A stretch of DNA of 45,752 nt, from assembly GCA_902826165.1 (NCBI GenBank), contig CADEDV010000025.1, forward strand, positions 1-45,752, given 5' to 3'. Shown one piece after another: positions 24,514-32,467 of this stretch (positions are counted from its first letter, which is position 1; every line of letters starts with the position of its first letter). Origin of the DNA: an uncultured Bacteroidota bacterium. GTDB lineage: Bacteria; Bacteroidota; Bacteroidia; Chitinophagales; Chitinophagaceae. The notes beneath the pieces were generated by a model that did not search any database, was not told where the DNA came from, and worked only from the letters and a program-made list of their open reading frames with translations. Position numbers and translations under genes: made by a program.

Positions 24514-25065
24514 ATGCCGCAATTTGAACTGCTTTTGAAAAACGGGAAAGTAAGATCTTACCGGCTGATACGATTCTTTGTATTACTGGGCAATGCTGCC
24601 GGCATGTTTTATATTTTGTTCAATGCGGTTTCAGGTAAAGAGAAGATATGGCCGGCTTTTGTACTGGTATGCATAGGATTTCAATTCTTCTTCTCCGCAG
24701 TAGAGGGATTCATGAAAAAGTTCACGAATGACAACTGGGCACGGTCTATTTATATCTGGTGCGCTATTGCCTGGGCAAGAACAACATTCTGGTGGCTTTC
24801 ATTACTGATGCTGGCACTTGCCTTATTGGACTACCTGGCTCACAGGAAATTACTAGTAAAAATCAATAAGAACTATATTCAATACCCTGGCTTCACCACC
24901 CAAAAAATTGAATGGCCCGAATTAAACAATATTGTATTGAAAGACGGCCTGCTGACCATTGATTTCAAAAACAACAAACTTTTCCAGCATGCCATCCTGA
25001 CTTCGGACTGGGATATTGATGAAAAATATTTTAACGACTTTTGCAGGGCACAATTAAATAAATGA
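24514..25065 (+). CDS. Membrane protein of unknown function
   Basis: 183 residues: three to four membrane helices (about 20-39, 46-63, 77-90 and 92-108) followed by a cytoplasmic C-terminal domain (about 115-183) with a YIQYPGFTTQKIEWPELNNIVL pattern that resembles bacterial PH-like/DUF domains found after membrane anchors. I do not recognise a named family. It starts 2 bases after the ureohydrolase stop and overlaps the radical SAM start by 4 bases, so it is surely co-translated with them. Confidence 0.78.
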   Translation: MPQFELLLKNGKVRSYRLIRFFVLLGNAAGMFYILFNAVSGKEKIWPAFVLVCIGFQFFFSAVEGFMKKFTNDNWARSIYIWCAIAWARTTFWWLSLLMLALALLDYLAHRKLLVKINKNYIQYPGFTTQKIEWPELNNIVLKDGLLTIDFKNNKLFQHAILTSDWDIDEKYFNDFCRAQLNK

Positions 25066-26363
25066 GTTTACCACAATCACCATATATCCTTTATTCCGAC
25101 GGGAAGGGTAATATTTTTGAAGACACTTCCTTGTATGTGGCCGGACGCACCGGCTGGGATGCCATGCCTGTTCCCGAAGAAGAATGGATCGAATTACCGG
25201 ACGGGGGTTCTTTATATGAGTTGCCCGGAAGACGTGGTATCGGCATTGATGTGGAAACCGGCGATATGCGGCTTTGTGAAAAAGGCTGGGCCGTAGCTGC
25301 TTTTATTCCACCTGCACATACCGGGTTTTATTTAGCTGCTTACGAAACTGCACCCGATGCTCCTACGCTTCCTTTGTTTTGTTACACAGCTGCAGGATGG
25401 TATAAAGAAAAATTCTATGTGCCTGCCACAAGAATTGAAGCCGATATCAGACAGGATTGTGAAGGATATGATCAGCAAAAAGTAGCCACAGGAGCAAAAG
25501 AATTACTGAAGCATTACCCGCACAACAGGTTAGTATCCCATCTCATGAACAATTGTGCACTGACCTATACTTGCCCGGCCGCCCGAAATTTTGCGTTGGG
25601 GAGATGGGAATGTCCCGTGCCTGCATCACCTGCCTGTAATGCAAATTGTGTTGGATGTATTTCCTTACAACCCGATGAAGAACCCATTGTATCCACGCAG
25701 GACAGGTTAACCTTTAAACCAACGCCGGAAGAGATCGTTGAATTCACGGTGCCTCATTTAGAATCCGCTCCTTTCCCGATCATCAGCTTCGGGCAAGGTT
25801 GTGAAGGTGAACCCTTGTTAATGTGGGAGACGATCCGTGATGCGATCATTGAAATCAGGAAACATACTTCTAAAGGCAGCATCAATATTAATACCAATGG
25901 CTCCAAACCCGATGCGGTAAAAGCCTTGTGCGAAGCAGGACTTGATTCGATCCGTGTTAGCACCAACTCAGCCCGGAGAGAAATCTACATGCCGTATTAC
26001 CGGCCGAATAATTACGACTTTGATGATATTGTTGAAAGCCTGAAAGTGGTCAACTCATTTGGCGGCTGGACATCTATCAACTATTTTGTATTCCCGGGGA
26101 TGACGGACAGTGTGGCTGAATACGAAGCCCTGCGCCAACTGATCAAATCAACAGGATTGAAAATGATCCAATGGCGGAATTTTAATATTGATCCTGACTG
26201 GTACCTCGGCAAAATCGGCGTAACTGATACCGGTGAATGCATGGGAGTAAGCCAGCTGCAGCAACTGATCAAAGAAGAATTCCCGAGCCTGAAATATGGC
26301 TATTTCAATCCACCGATAGAACGTATCAGGGGGAAATTTGAAATGGATTTTGCCCACCACTGA
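25062..26363 (+). CDS. Radical SAM protein with N-terminal domain, function unknown
   Basis: 433 residues. The 4Fe-4S motif C192-xxx-C196-xx-C199 (CNANCVGC) sits unusually far in, after an N-terminal domain of about 185 residues that carries no motif I know. More cysteines lie just before it (C165, C171, C184), which could hold a second cluster. The barrel then shows FGQGCEGEPLL (the GEP-type SAM-binding segment), SININTNGSKPDAV and DSIRVSTNSARREIYM. It should use S-adenosylmethionine to make a radical; substrate and product are unknown. It overlaps the membrane protein gene by 4 bases and is 14 bases before the EamA gene. Confidence 0.87.
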   Translation: MSLPQSPYILYSDGKGNIFEDTSLYVAGRTGWDAMPVPEEEWIELPDGGSLYELPGRRGIGIDVETGDMRLCEKGWAVAAFIPPAHTGFYLAAYETAPDAPTLPLFCYTAAGWYKEKFYVPATRIEADIRQDCEGYDQQKVATGAKELLKHYPHNRLVSHLMNNCALTYTCPAARNFALGRWECPVPASPACNANCVGCISLQPDEEPIVSTQDRLTFKPTPEEIVEFTVPHLESAPFPIISFGQGCEGEPLLMWETIRDAIIEIRKHTSKGSININTNGSKPDAVKALCEAGLDSIRVSTNSARREIYMPYYRPNNYDFDDIVESLKVVNSFGGWTSINYFVFPGMTDSVAEYEALRQLIKSTGLKMIQWRNFNIDPDWYLGKIGVTDTGECMGVSQLQQLIKEEFPSLKYGYFNPPIERIRGKFEMDFAHH

Positions 26364-26377
26364 CAGTATTAATTATC

Positions 26378-27271
26378 TTGAAGAATCGTACTACATTAAC
26401 CGGGATTGGTCTTGCTGTGCTGGCCACATTTATCTGGTCGGGCAATTTCATTGTGGCCCGGAAGATCATTAAGGATATACCACCTGTTACCCTTTCTTTT
26501 TACCGCTGGCTGACGGCTTCCATCATTATACTTCCCTTTGCCTGGAAATACCTGCGGGCAGAATTCAGTACGATCAAAAAACATCTGCCTTATTTCTTAG
26601 CTACGGGTGCCACAGGTGTCAGCATGTTCAATACGTTCGTATATATCGGCGGGCATTATTCCGAAGCCATCAACCTGGCGCTGATCGGCACCACTTCCTC
26701 TCCTATCATTTCAGTAATCCTTGCCCGCATATTTTTGAAAGAACAGATCGGTGTTTATAAGATTGCAGGAATGTTTGTTTGTATCACCGGTATCCTGTTA
26801 TTACTGAGCAAGGGGCATTTGGAAAATTTACTGAGCTTATCATTTTCAAAAGGTGATCTCTGGGTACTTGCGGCAGCATTTTCATTCTCAGTTTATAATA
26901 CCCTGGTCAAAAAGAGGCCAGCGGCGGTACACCCGGTCAGTTTTCTTTTCGTGGTATTCAGTCTCGGCACTTTAATCTTAGTGCCCTTTTACCTGCAGGA
27001 GTATAACCGGGAAGCTGGTTTTGCTATTAGTTTAACCAATATCTCCGTTATACTGTACCTGGGTATCGGCGCCTCCGTCATTTGTTTCCTGATCTGGAAC
27101 AAGGCCATCAGTAAACTGGGTGCAGGCCGCACTGCTTTATTCGGTAATCTCATCCCTGTATTCAGCAGCCTCGAAGCAGTACTCATCTTACACGAAACGA
27201 TCAGCTGGATACATATCGTAAGTTTCGCACTGGTCATTAGCGGACTTATCATTGCCAATTACAGGAAATAG
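26378..27271 (+). CDS. EamA/DMT-superfamily transporter
   Basis: 297 residues with ten predicted membrane helices in two EamA repeats (about 5-140 and 160-295), e.g. GIGLAVLATFIWSGNFIVAR at the start and FGNLIPVFSSLEAVLILHETI in the second half. The family moves amino acids, nucleobases or related small metabolites, usually outward. The frame begins with TTG at 26378 (MKNRTTLTGIGL); no ATG fits better. It closes the four-gene operon after the radical SAM gene, so it could export a product of that pathway, an inference from context alone. Confidence 0.88.
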   Translation: MKNRTTLTGIGLAVLATFIWSGNFIVARKIIKDIPPVTLSFYRWLTASIIILPFAWKYLRAEFSTIKKHLPYFLATGATGVSMFNTFVYIGGHYSEAINLALIGTTSSPIISVILARIFLKEQIGVYKIAGMFVCITGILLLLSKGHLENLLSLSFSKGDLWVLAAAFSFSVYNTLVKKRPAAVHPVSFLFVVFSLGTLILVPFYLQEYNREAGFAISLTNISVILYLGIGASVICFLIWNKAISKLGAGRTALFGNLIPVFSSLEAVLILHETISWIHIVSFALVISGLIIANYRK

Positions 27272-27309
27272 GTCCTTTAACAGTAATCTTAACATTTCAT
27301 ATATCGCCA

Positions 27310-27328
27310 CCTGTGCAAGTTGCACAGG
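27310..27328. promoter_or_regulatory. 19-bp perfect palindrome (putative operator)
   Basis: CCTGTGCAAGTTGCACAGG has 9-bp arms around one central G. It lies 38 bases after the EamA stop and about 60 bases before the -7 box of the TonB-like gene. A 1-nt centre is unsuited to a hairpin loop and no T-run follows, so a dimeric regulator site is more likely than a terminator. It shares the GTGCAA/TTGCAC core with the dyads at 23400-23450 and 35784-35808. Confidence 0.5.
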
Positions 27329-27389
27329 GTTTGCATCGTTAATAACAGCTGTGAAGAAACAGTAATACCTGTCATTAATTACCAAAGTG

Positions 27390-27397
27390 TACATTTG
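27390..27397 (+). promoter_or_regulatory. Candidate -7 box (TACATTTG) for the TonB-like gene
   Basis: A full TAnnTTTG match. It ends one base before an in-frame ATG at 27399, so a transcript starting about 7 bases later would lose that ATG and use ATG 27417. This is why the later start was chosen. Confidence 0.4.
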
Positions 27398-27416
27398 TAT
27401 GAACAACAGTTACGTA

Positions 27417-28286
27417 ATGTCTGCATCACTTGAATCCAAGCAAAATTCGACTAGAGCCTATATGGTCACGGCAGGCTTTGCCGCCTTTATGATCCTGCTG
27501 ATGTTTTTGCTGAAATGGAAGGTCCCTGTTTTTGAAAAGATCATCGAAGAACCTGCCATGGAAGTGGAACTGAACCTACCGGAAGAGCCAGAGATACTGG
27601 CTGGTGGTGGCGGAGGAGGCGGCAACCCAGTTGAAGCACCTGAACCTGCCGGTATTGCGCAGGCTACTCCCCCCGCACCGGGTGTGGATGAAGATTCCAA
27701 AGATGTGGAAACAGATGAAACGGAAAAAGAAGCCCCGGCGATTGTAAAGCCAGTCAATCCCAAACCTGTTGATAAAGTAGTCACCAATACATCTCCTGTA
27801 AAGACGGCTCCCAAGCCGGTTGAAAATCCTGCACCGCCTAAGCCAAAGGCCGTATTGGGTAAAACAACTACAGGTGCGGGGCAAGGTGGTGGCGTGGCCA
27901 CTACCTATGACAGGAGTGGTGGCAGCGGTAACGGAACCGGCGTAGGAAATGGCAGTGGTACCGGAGGCGGAACAGGTGGTGGTACCGGAGGCGGCAACGG
28001 AACCGGGAGTGGAACAGGTAACGGCCCTAAAAGAGTAAGCGGCAGCCGCTATGTGATCAATCAAAAATCTATGGATGCCGGGGAAAATCTGAAAGGAAAA
28101 GTAGTTGCAGAAATAAGAGTATCAGCAGATGGTATCGGAACCTTTGTTAGAGCTGTAAGAGGCTCCAGTTATACAAGCGGGCAAGCTATCGAGATCATCC
28201 GGGAATGGCTAAGAAAGAACAAGTTCAATAAAGCTGATGCAGAATCCAATGTGGTTTATGAATTCAACTTTGTACTGGGCGGATAA
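27417..28286 (+). CDS. Glycine-rich TonB-like energy transducer protein
   Basis: About 289 residues (start ATG 27417; ATG 27399 is the alternative). A single N-terminal membrane helix (YMVTAGFAAFMILLMFLL) is followed by an acidic/Pro-rich linker (VELNLPEEPEI, GVDEDSKDVETDETEKEAPA, PKPVDKV), a long Gly/Asn/Thr-rich low-complexity tract (about 165-205) and a C-terminal TonB-like alpha/beta domain (KGKVVAEIRVSADGIGTFVRA, AIEIIREWLRKNKFNKAD). This is the layout of TonB, which carries inner-membrane energy to outer-membrane receptors. ExbB and ExbD are not adjacent. The high-Gly tract gives a misleading open frame on the opposite strand. A strong terminator follows. Confidence 0.78.
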   Translation: MSASLESKQNSTRAYMVTAGFAAFMILLMFLLKWKVPVFEKIIEEPAMEVELNLPEEPEILAGGGGGGGNPVEAPEPAGIAQATPPAPGVDEDSKDVETDETEKEAPAIVKPVNPKPVDKVVTNTSPVKTAPKPVENPAPPKPKAVLGKTTTGAGQGGGVATTYDRSGGSGNGTGVGNGSGTGGGTGGGTGGGNGTGSGTGNGPKRVSGSRYVINQKSMDAGENLKGKVVAEIRVSADGIGTFVRAVRGSSYTSGQAIEIIREWLRKNKFNKADAESNVVYEFNFVLGG

Positions 28287-28307
28287 ATGATATATTGAAA
28301 AAACCGG

Positions 28308-28334
28308 AAGCGGCATCCATGATGCCGCTTTTTT
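28308..28334 (+). terminator. Rho-independent terminator after the TonB-like gene
   Basis: Stem AAGCGGCATC (28308-28317) / GATGCCGCTT (28321-28330) with a 3-nt loop, running into six T residues. It sits 21 bases after the stop codon. Confidence 0.85.
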
Positions 28335-28346
28335 ATTTCCAACAAC

Positions 28347-28354
28347 TACCTTTG
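28347..28354 (+). promoter_or_regulatory. Candidate -7 box (TACCTTTG) for the macrodomain gene
   Basis: A full TAnnTTTG match ending 4 bases before ATG 28359, directly behind a terminator, as expected for a fresh transcription unit. The predicted transcription start coincides with the start codon. Confidence 0.48.
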
Positions 28355-28358
28355 GAAA

Positions 28359-28889
28359 ATGGACCCAAGGATACAATTAATTAAAGGTGATATTACCAAA
28401 CAAAAGGTTGACGGTATCGTGAATGCAGCAAATTCTTCGTTAATGGGTGGAGGGGGTGTCGATGGGGCTATTCACAGGGCCGGGGGGCCAGCCATTCTTG
28501 ATGATTGCAGAAAAATTATTGCCAGACAGGGAAGCTGCAAAACTGGTGAAGCGGTTATTACTAAGGCCGGAAATTTACCAGCTTCTTATGTTATTCATAC
28601 AGTTGGTCCTGTATGGAATGGCGGGGAAAAAGGCGAAGCAGCTAAATTGGCGAGCTGTTATATTAATAGCTTAACCCTGGCAGTTGAGTATCATCTGCCT
28701 ACTATCTCATTTCCCAATATCAGTACGGGCATCTATGGTTATCCCAAAAAAGAAGCAGCTCTTATTGCTATAAAAACAGTTTCCGGTTTTCTCCTTGAAA
28801 ATCCTTTTATAAAGACCATTTTCTTTGTCTGCTTTGATGAAGAAAATCATAACATCTACAACGATCTCCTAAGTAAACAGTCATTATGA
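28359..28889 (+). CDS. Macrodomain protein, O-acetyl-ADP-ribose deacetylase type
   Basis: 176 residues forming one macrodomain. The ADP-ribose-binding signatures of the YmdB/MacroD class are clear: [47 protein letters not shown] and [18 protein letters not shown]. Such enzymes remove O-acetyl from O-acetyl-ADP-ribose or ADP-ribose from proteins. It is cytoplasmic. It overlaps a GldL-like small membrane protein gene by 4 bases (ATGA), so the two are translationally coupled. Confidence 0.93.
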   Translation: MDPRIQLIKGDITKQKVDGIVNAANSSLMGGGGVDGAIHRAGGPAILDDCRKIIARQGSCKTGEAVITKAGNLPASYVIHTVGPVWNGGEKGEAAKLASCYINSLTLAVEYHLPTISFPNISTGIYGYPKKEAALIAIKTVSGFLLENPFIKTIFFVCFDEENHNIYNDLLSKQSL

Positions 28890-29080
28890 AAAACTTATAC
28901 TTCTTTAAATACCCGCTGGCCGTTTTCATGACTGGCTTCCTGGTACAGTTTGTTGGGGGATTGTTTAAGATACGACATTGGCCGGGAGCCGATGAGTTGA
29001 TCACTATCGGTATTATTGTTGGTGGTGCAGGAATATGCTGGGGGATCATTAAACTTCTTCTGCTGAAAAAACCCGAATAA
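28886..29080 (+). CDS. Small two-helix membrane protein, GldL-like
   Basis: 64 residues with two membrane helices (about 9-27 and 38-58) joined by [13 protein letters not shown], which resembles the FK-HWPGA turn of the gliding protein GldL (N-terminal membrane part). It lacks GldL's cytoplasmic part, so it is not the motor protein itself. It overlaps the macrodomain gene by 4 bases and ends 32 bases before folC. Its function is unknown. Confidence 0.72.
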   Translation: MKNLYFFKYPLAVFMTGFLVQFVGGLFKIRHWPGADELITIGIIVGGAGICWGIIKLLLLKKPE

Positions 29081-29094
29081 GTATTTTCTATTCT

Positions 29095-29102
29095 TATGTT
29101 TG
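29095..29102 (+). promoter_or_regulatory. Candidate -7 box (TATGTTTG) for folC
   Basis: A full TAnnTTTG match ending 10 bases before ATG 29113. The predicted leader is only about 4 bases. No clear -33 TTTG. Confidence 0.42.
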
Positions 29103-29112
29103 CCACCCACTC

Positions 29113-30411
29113 ATGAACTACCAGCAAACCCTCGACTATCTCTTTACCCGGCTGCCCATGTTCAGCCGTATCGGCGCTGCTGCTTATAAAGCTGACCTGT
29201 CGAACACGATCCGTTTGTGTGAATCCCTCGATAACCCGCAACATAAATTTAAAAGCATTCATATTGCCGGCACTAATGGCAAAGGGTCGGTAAGTCATAT
29301 GCTGGCTGCCATTTTTCAAACAGCAGGATATAAAACAGGTTTATACACTTCCCCGCACCTGAAAGATTTCCGGGAGCGGATAAAAGTGAACGGAGAGATG
29401 ATCGCTGAACAGGCGGTGATTGATTTCACTGCACATATTCAGCCACTGATCGAAGAAATTGAACCCAGTTTTTTTGAGATCACGGTTGCCATGGCTTTTG
29501 ATCATTTCGTAAAGGAACAGGTGGATATCGCTATTATTGAAACCGGGCTGGGCGGAAGGCTGGACAGTACCAATATTATCACCCCCGAATTATCCGTTAT
29601 TACCAATATCGGCTGGGATCATATGAACCTGCTGGGTGATACACTGGAAAAAATAGCTGCTGAAAAGGCGGGCATCATCAAAGAAAATATACCCGTGGTC
29701 ATCAGTGAGCTGATCCCTGAAACAAAAAAAATATTTGAAGAAACAGCCCGTACAAAAAATGCCCCTTTATCCATTGCTTCTCACAACAGGCAGGTAACCG
29801 ACTGGGAATGGGAAAACCATCAACTGGTTATTACAGTAGCCAAAGAACATTCAGCAGATCACAAAGAATACCAGCTTGATTTGCCGGGGATTTACCAGGC
29901 GAAAAATCTTTTAGCTGTCCTTGAAGCCTGCCAGCTGCTGCATACAAAAGGATGGCAAATTACAGATGATATCATTCATACAGCATTACGTAAAGTAAAG
30001 AAACTCACCGGCCTCCATGGCCGCTGGGAGCTCATCCATACTCATCCCACCGTAATTATGGACGTAGCGCATAATGTTGATGGCATCCGCCAGCTGGTAC
30101 AACAAACAGAACTTACGGAGCATCACCAGTTACATATTGTGATGGGTATGGTAAAAGATAAAGAAGTGGAAAAAGTACTGGCCTTATTGCCTAAGGAAGC
30201 CAACTACTATTTTACAAGAGCTAATATACCGAGGTCATTACCTGAAAATGAGCTGGCAGCAAAAGCGGCAACACTGCAATTAAAAGGAGAAATATTTCCT
30301 GACGTTAACAAAGCCCTGCACAAAGCATTGGAAGAAGCAACCCCAGAAGATCTCATTATTATTTGCGGCAGCGTTTTCCTTGTTGGAGAAGTAAATACAG
30401 CTATCCGTTAA
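29113..30411 (+). CDS. folC: Bifunctional folylpolyglutamate/dihydrofolate synthase FolC
   Basis: 432 residues of the Mur-ligase fold. The ATP-binding loop is HIAGTNGKGSVSHMLAAI (about 50-67). Other family signatures are TGLYTSPHLKDFRERI (SPHL), IIETGLGGRLDSTNI and ITNIGWDHMNLLGDTLEKIA, and in the C-terminal domain LTGLHGRWELI and VIMDVAHNVDGI. It joins glutamate to dihydropteroate and then to folates, in the cytoplasm. It has its own promoter-like box. It converges with the alpha/beta hydrolase gene (15-base gap). Confidence 0.95.
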   Translation: MNYQQTLDYLFTRLPMFSRIGAAAYKADLSNTIRLCESLDNPQHKFKSIHIAGTNGKGSVSHMLAAIFQTAGYKTGLYTSPHLKDFRERIKVNGEMIAEQAVIDFTAHIQPLIEEIEPSFFEITVAMAFDHFVKEQVDIAIIETGLGGRLDSTNIITPELSVITNIGWDHMNLLGDTLEKIAAEKAGIIKENIPVVISELIPETKKIFEETARTKNAPLSIASHNRQVTDWEWENHQLVITVAKEHSADHKEYQLDLPGIYQAKNLLAVLEACQLLHTKGWQITDDIIHTALRKVKKLTGLHGRWELIHTHPTVIMDVAHNVDGIRQLVQQTELTEHHQLHIVMGMVKDKEVEKVLALLPKEANYYFTRANIPRSLPENELAAKAATLQLKGEIFPDVNKALHKALEEATPEDLIIICGSVFLVGEVNTAIR

Positions 30412-30426
30412 AAAACTGGAGTATGC

Positions 30427-31758
30427 TCAGGAGAATAGTTTATCAATGGTTTCAGCATCCAGTAGTTTTGTTATGAAAGCGTCTCCATTGATCTTCTCTT
30501 TAGTAATCCCTCCTTTCCTGATCGCCTGTTTAAGGTTCTTCAGACAAAGAGAACGATCCATCAACCCGGCTGCTGCCCTGGCCATCAGGTAATAAGAATT
30601 CAAATGAGCAGGCTGAAAAAAAGAAAGTATCCAGGCTGTCTTATACGCCTGCCCATACTGCCTGATCTCCATGAACTGAAAATAATTTTCCGAACAAAGC
30701 CGCCAGCTGAAATCAAATTTCCTTTCCCCAGATAATTGGTAATATTCATTACTGCTGTTCCTGTTCAATTTACTGCTCATGGCCTTCCAGGTATCGTCAT
30801 TACTGATTGAAATATCATTCACAGCAACCGACTGACTGAAAAGCAACGAAAATTCATCCATATACTTTCTTTCCTCCTCCATACTCTCAGAAAAACTACG
30901 CCTGCTTTGCTTAAATCCTTTTGCAGATTCAATTTGTTGCCGCAAGGAATCCGCCGCTTTTCCAAAGTTTTTCAGTTGGGCAAATTCATTGGCCTTCAGC
31001 CATGCATGATACATTACTTTCTCATCCCTGATCATTTTTTGCAATTGTTCATCTATTGCTGGTTGACCGGGCAGCAATGGTTCTTCACCTGATAACCAAT
31101 AAGCAGCTATATTCAATTGCTCAACCGGTGGCCAGCTATGTCCACCATTAAATAAAAGAAGAAGGCTTGACTGGTCCGCCCGGTCCAGTGTTTCGTTCGC
31201 CTGCAGCATTTCTTCAAAATTCATATCTGCAGTGCCAACGATCCAGGCAAAAGGAATTTTTCGGGCATAGGCTGTACTCCTTTCGCCGGCAAAAGCAGCT
31301 CCACAGGCAATAACGCCATCAATACGGTCATGTGTTTCTGCATAAAAAGAAGCCATCCTGGCTCCGCCGGAAAAACCTGCGAGCCATGTCTTACTTATTC
31401 CAACAGGGAATCTTTCCAGCAGGTCTCTATGAATAGCATCAATGGCATTAACGGAGGAAGCTGCGTCAAAGTTGCGGCTATTGTAAGAACAGGTAAGAAT
31501 TATACCATAGTTGTCTGCTACAGAGCGATACTTATTAACCGGTATCTCACCCCTGCCCCCGGGATCAAGAAATAACAGCACCGGGTATTTCTTTGTTGCT
31601 GTAAACCCTTTCGGAAGATAAAGACTGTACGCCTGTGCAGCATCCGACAAACAGGATATCTTAATAACAGAATCAACTGGAATATCCTGGGCAGCTAACC
31701 TGGTGCTGAAAAAGAATACCAGCAGGGAAAAAAAGACTGAAGTAGTTTGTGCTTTCAT
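30427..31758 (-). CDS. Secreted alpha/beta hydrolase with helical C-terminal domain
   Basis: Start ATG 31758 gives 443 residues with a signal peptide (MKAQTTSVFFSLLVFFFSTRLAAQ). The hydrolase domain (about 25-230) has the nucleophile elbow GFSGGARM, preceded by YPVLLFLDPGGRGE, and a late His in NGGHSWPP, as in PHB-depolymerase/Esterase_phd-like and dienelactone hydrolase-like families. The C-terminal half (about 240-443) is helical, with tetratricopeptide-like stretches (QAYKTAWILSFFQPAHLNSYYLMARAA region). It should be a periplasmic or secreted esterase or peptidase; the substrate is unknown. A 7-bp inverted repeat (31766-31785) lies in its promoter region. It follows the Nudix gene by 93 bases. 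Confidence 0.82.
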   Translation of the reverse strand: MKAQTTSVFFSLLVFFFSTRLAAQDIPVDSVIKISCLSDAAQAYSLYLPKGFTATKKYPVLLFLDPGGRGEIPVNKYRSVADNYGIILTCSYNSRNFDAASSVNAIDAIHRDLLERFPVGISKTWLAGFSGGARMASFYAETHDRIDGVIACGAAFAGERSTAYARKIPFAWIVGTADMNFEEMLQANETLDRADQSSLLLLFNGGHSWPPVEQLNIAAYWLSGEEPLLPGQPAIDEQLQKMIRDEKVMYHAWLKANEFAQLKNFGKAADSLRQQIESAKGFKQSRRSFSESMEEERKYMDEFSLLFSQSVAVNDISISNDDTWKAMSSKLNRNSSNEYYQLSGERKFDFSWRLCSENYFQFMEIRQYGQAYKTAWILSFFQPAHLNSYYLMARAAAGLMDRSLCLKNLKQAIRKGGITKEKINGDAFITKLLDAETIDKLFS

Positions 31759-31765
31759 CCGGACA

Positions 31766-31785
31766 AGCTTGTTATAGTACAAGCT
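31766..31785. repeat. Inverted repeat before the secreted hydrolase gene
   Basis: Arms AGCTTGT (31766-31772) and ACAAGCT (31779-31785) with a 6-nt centre, 8 bases from the start codon at 31758. It could be an operator or a hairpin at the 5' end of the message. Confidence 0.42.
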
Positions 31786-31851
31786 ACTTTATTCTGTTCG
31801 CCGGTGAACTATATTTTATATGAATGGTTTTTTGACAACCTGAAGAAAATA

Positions 31852-32400
31852 TCACCAGCTCACCTTTCCCATTTTTTCCAGGGCATACAAGATGCAACTC
31901 ACATGCATGGCCTGTATTATTTTATTTTCTTTCAGCAATTGCTTTAGTTCATCAATTGTGAGGTAAACCACTTCGATCTCTTCGTTAGCATCCAGTTTTT
32001 GATCGGCTACTTTTTTTCCGCCCCTTGCCAGGAACATGTGCAGCACATTATTATTGGACGAAGGATTAGCTGATATTTTTCCGAGGTATTCATAGGATGA
32101 AAAACTATACCCGGTTTCTTCCAGCAATTCACGGGCAATCGCTTCCTGCGGGCTGTTGTCTGTATCATCCACGCAGCCTCCGGGAATTTCAATACAAACT
32201 TCTCCCAAAGCATGCCGGTACTGTCGAACCATCACAATGCGGCCATCTTCCGTCACCGGAACAGCAGCCACCCAGGTGGGAAATTCATATACATAATATG
32301 GATCAATGATCTTCCCCATCGGGGTTTCGCATCTATCCTTTCTTACCGTGAACCAGAGATCTTTAAAGAGGTATTCAGAAGAGAGAATTTTCCATTTCAT
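31852..32400 (-). CDS. Nudix hydrolase, ADP-ribose pyrophosphatase-like
   Basis: 182 residues. The Nudix box is PGGCVDDTDNSPQEAIAREL followed by LEETGYSF (about 73-100). It has one more residue than the standard spacing and D81 in place of the first Glu, but the REL-EE-TG core that binds metal is intact. The N-terminal KDLWFTVRKDRCETPMGK and IVMVRQYRHALGEVCIEIPGG resemble ADP-sugar pyrophosphatases. It hydrolyses a nucleoside diphosphate linked to another moiety; the substrate is not certain. It follows the DinB gene after a gap with short repeats. Confidence 0.87.
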   Translation of the reverse strand: MKWKILSSEYLFKDLWFTVRKDRCETPMGKIIDPYYVYEFPTWVAAVPVTEDGRIVMVRQYRHALGEVCIEIPGGCVDDTDNSPQEAIARELLEETGYSFSSYEYLGKISANPSSNNNVLHMFLARGGKKVADQKLDANEEIEVVYLTIDELKQLLKENKIIQAMHVSCILYALEKMGKVSW

Positions 32401-32407
32401 AGTAACA

Positions 32408-32436
32408 GTTCATAGTTAATAGTTCATGGTTCATAG
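32408..32436. repeat. Degenerate GTTCATAG short tandem repeat
   Basis: GTTCATAG at 32408-32415 and 32429-32436, with GTTCATG at 32422-32428 and an intervening TTAATA variant. It fills the gap between the Nudix and DinB genes. Such short degenerate arrays are common between genes in this group of bacteria; no function is known. Confidence 0.55.
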
Positions 32437-32467
32437 TCATCGAAAGGATTTCCATGAACACCCGGCA

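Noticed and set aside
27458-28064. Long minus-strand open frames opposite the TonB-like gene
   Set aside because: They are antisense to the Gly/Pro-rich coding tract, whose composition suppresses stops on the other strand; their sequences are low complexity with no domain.
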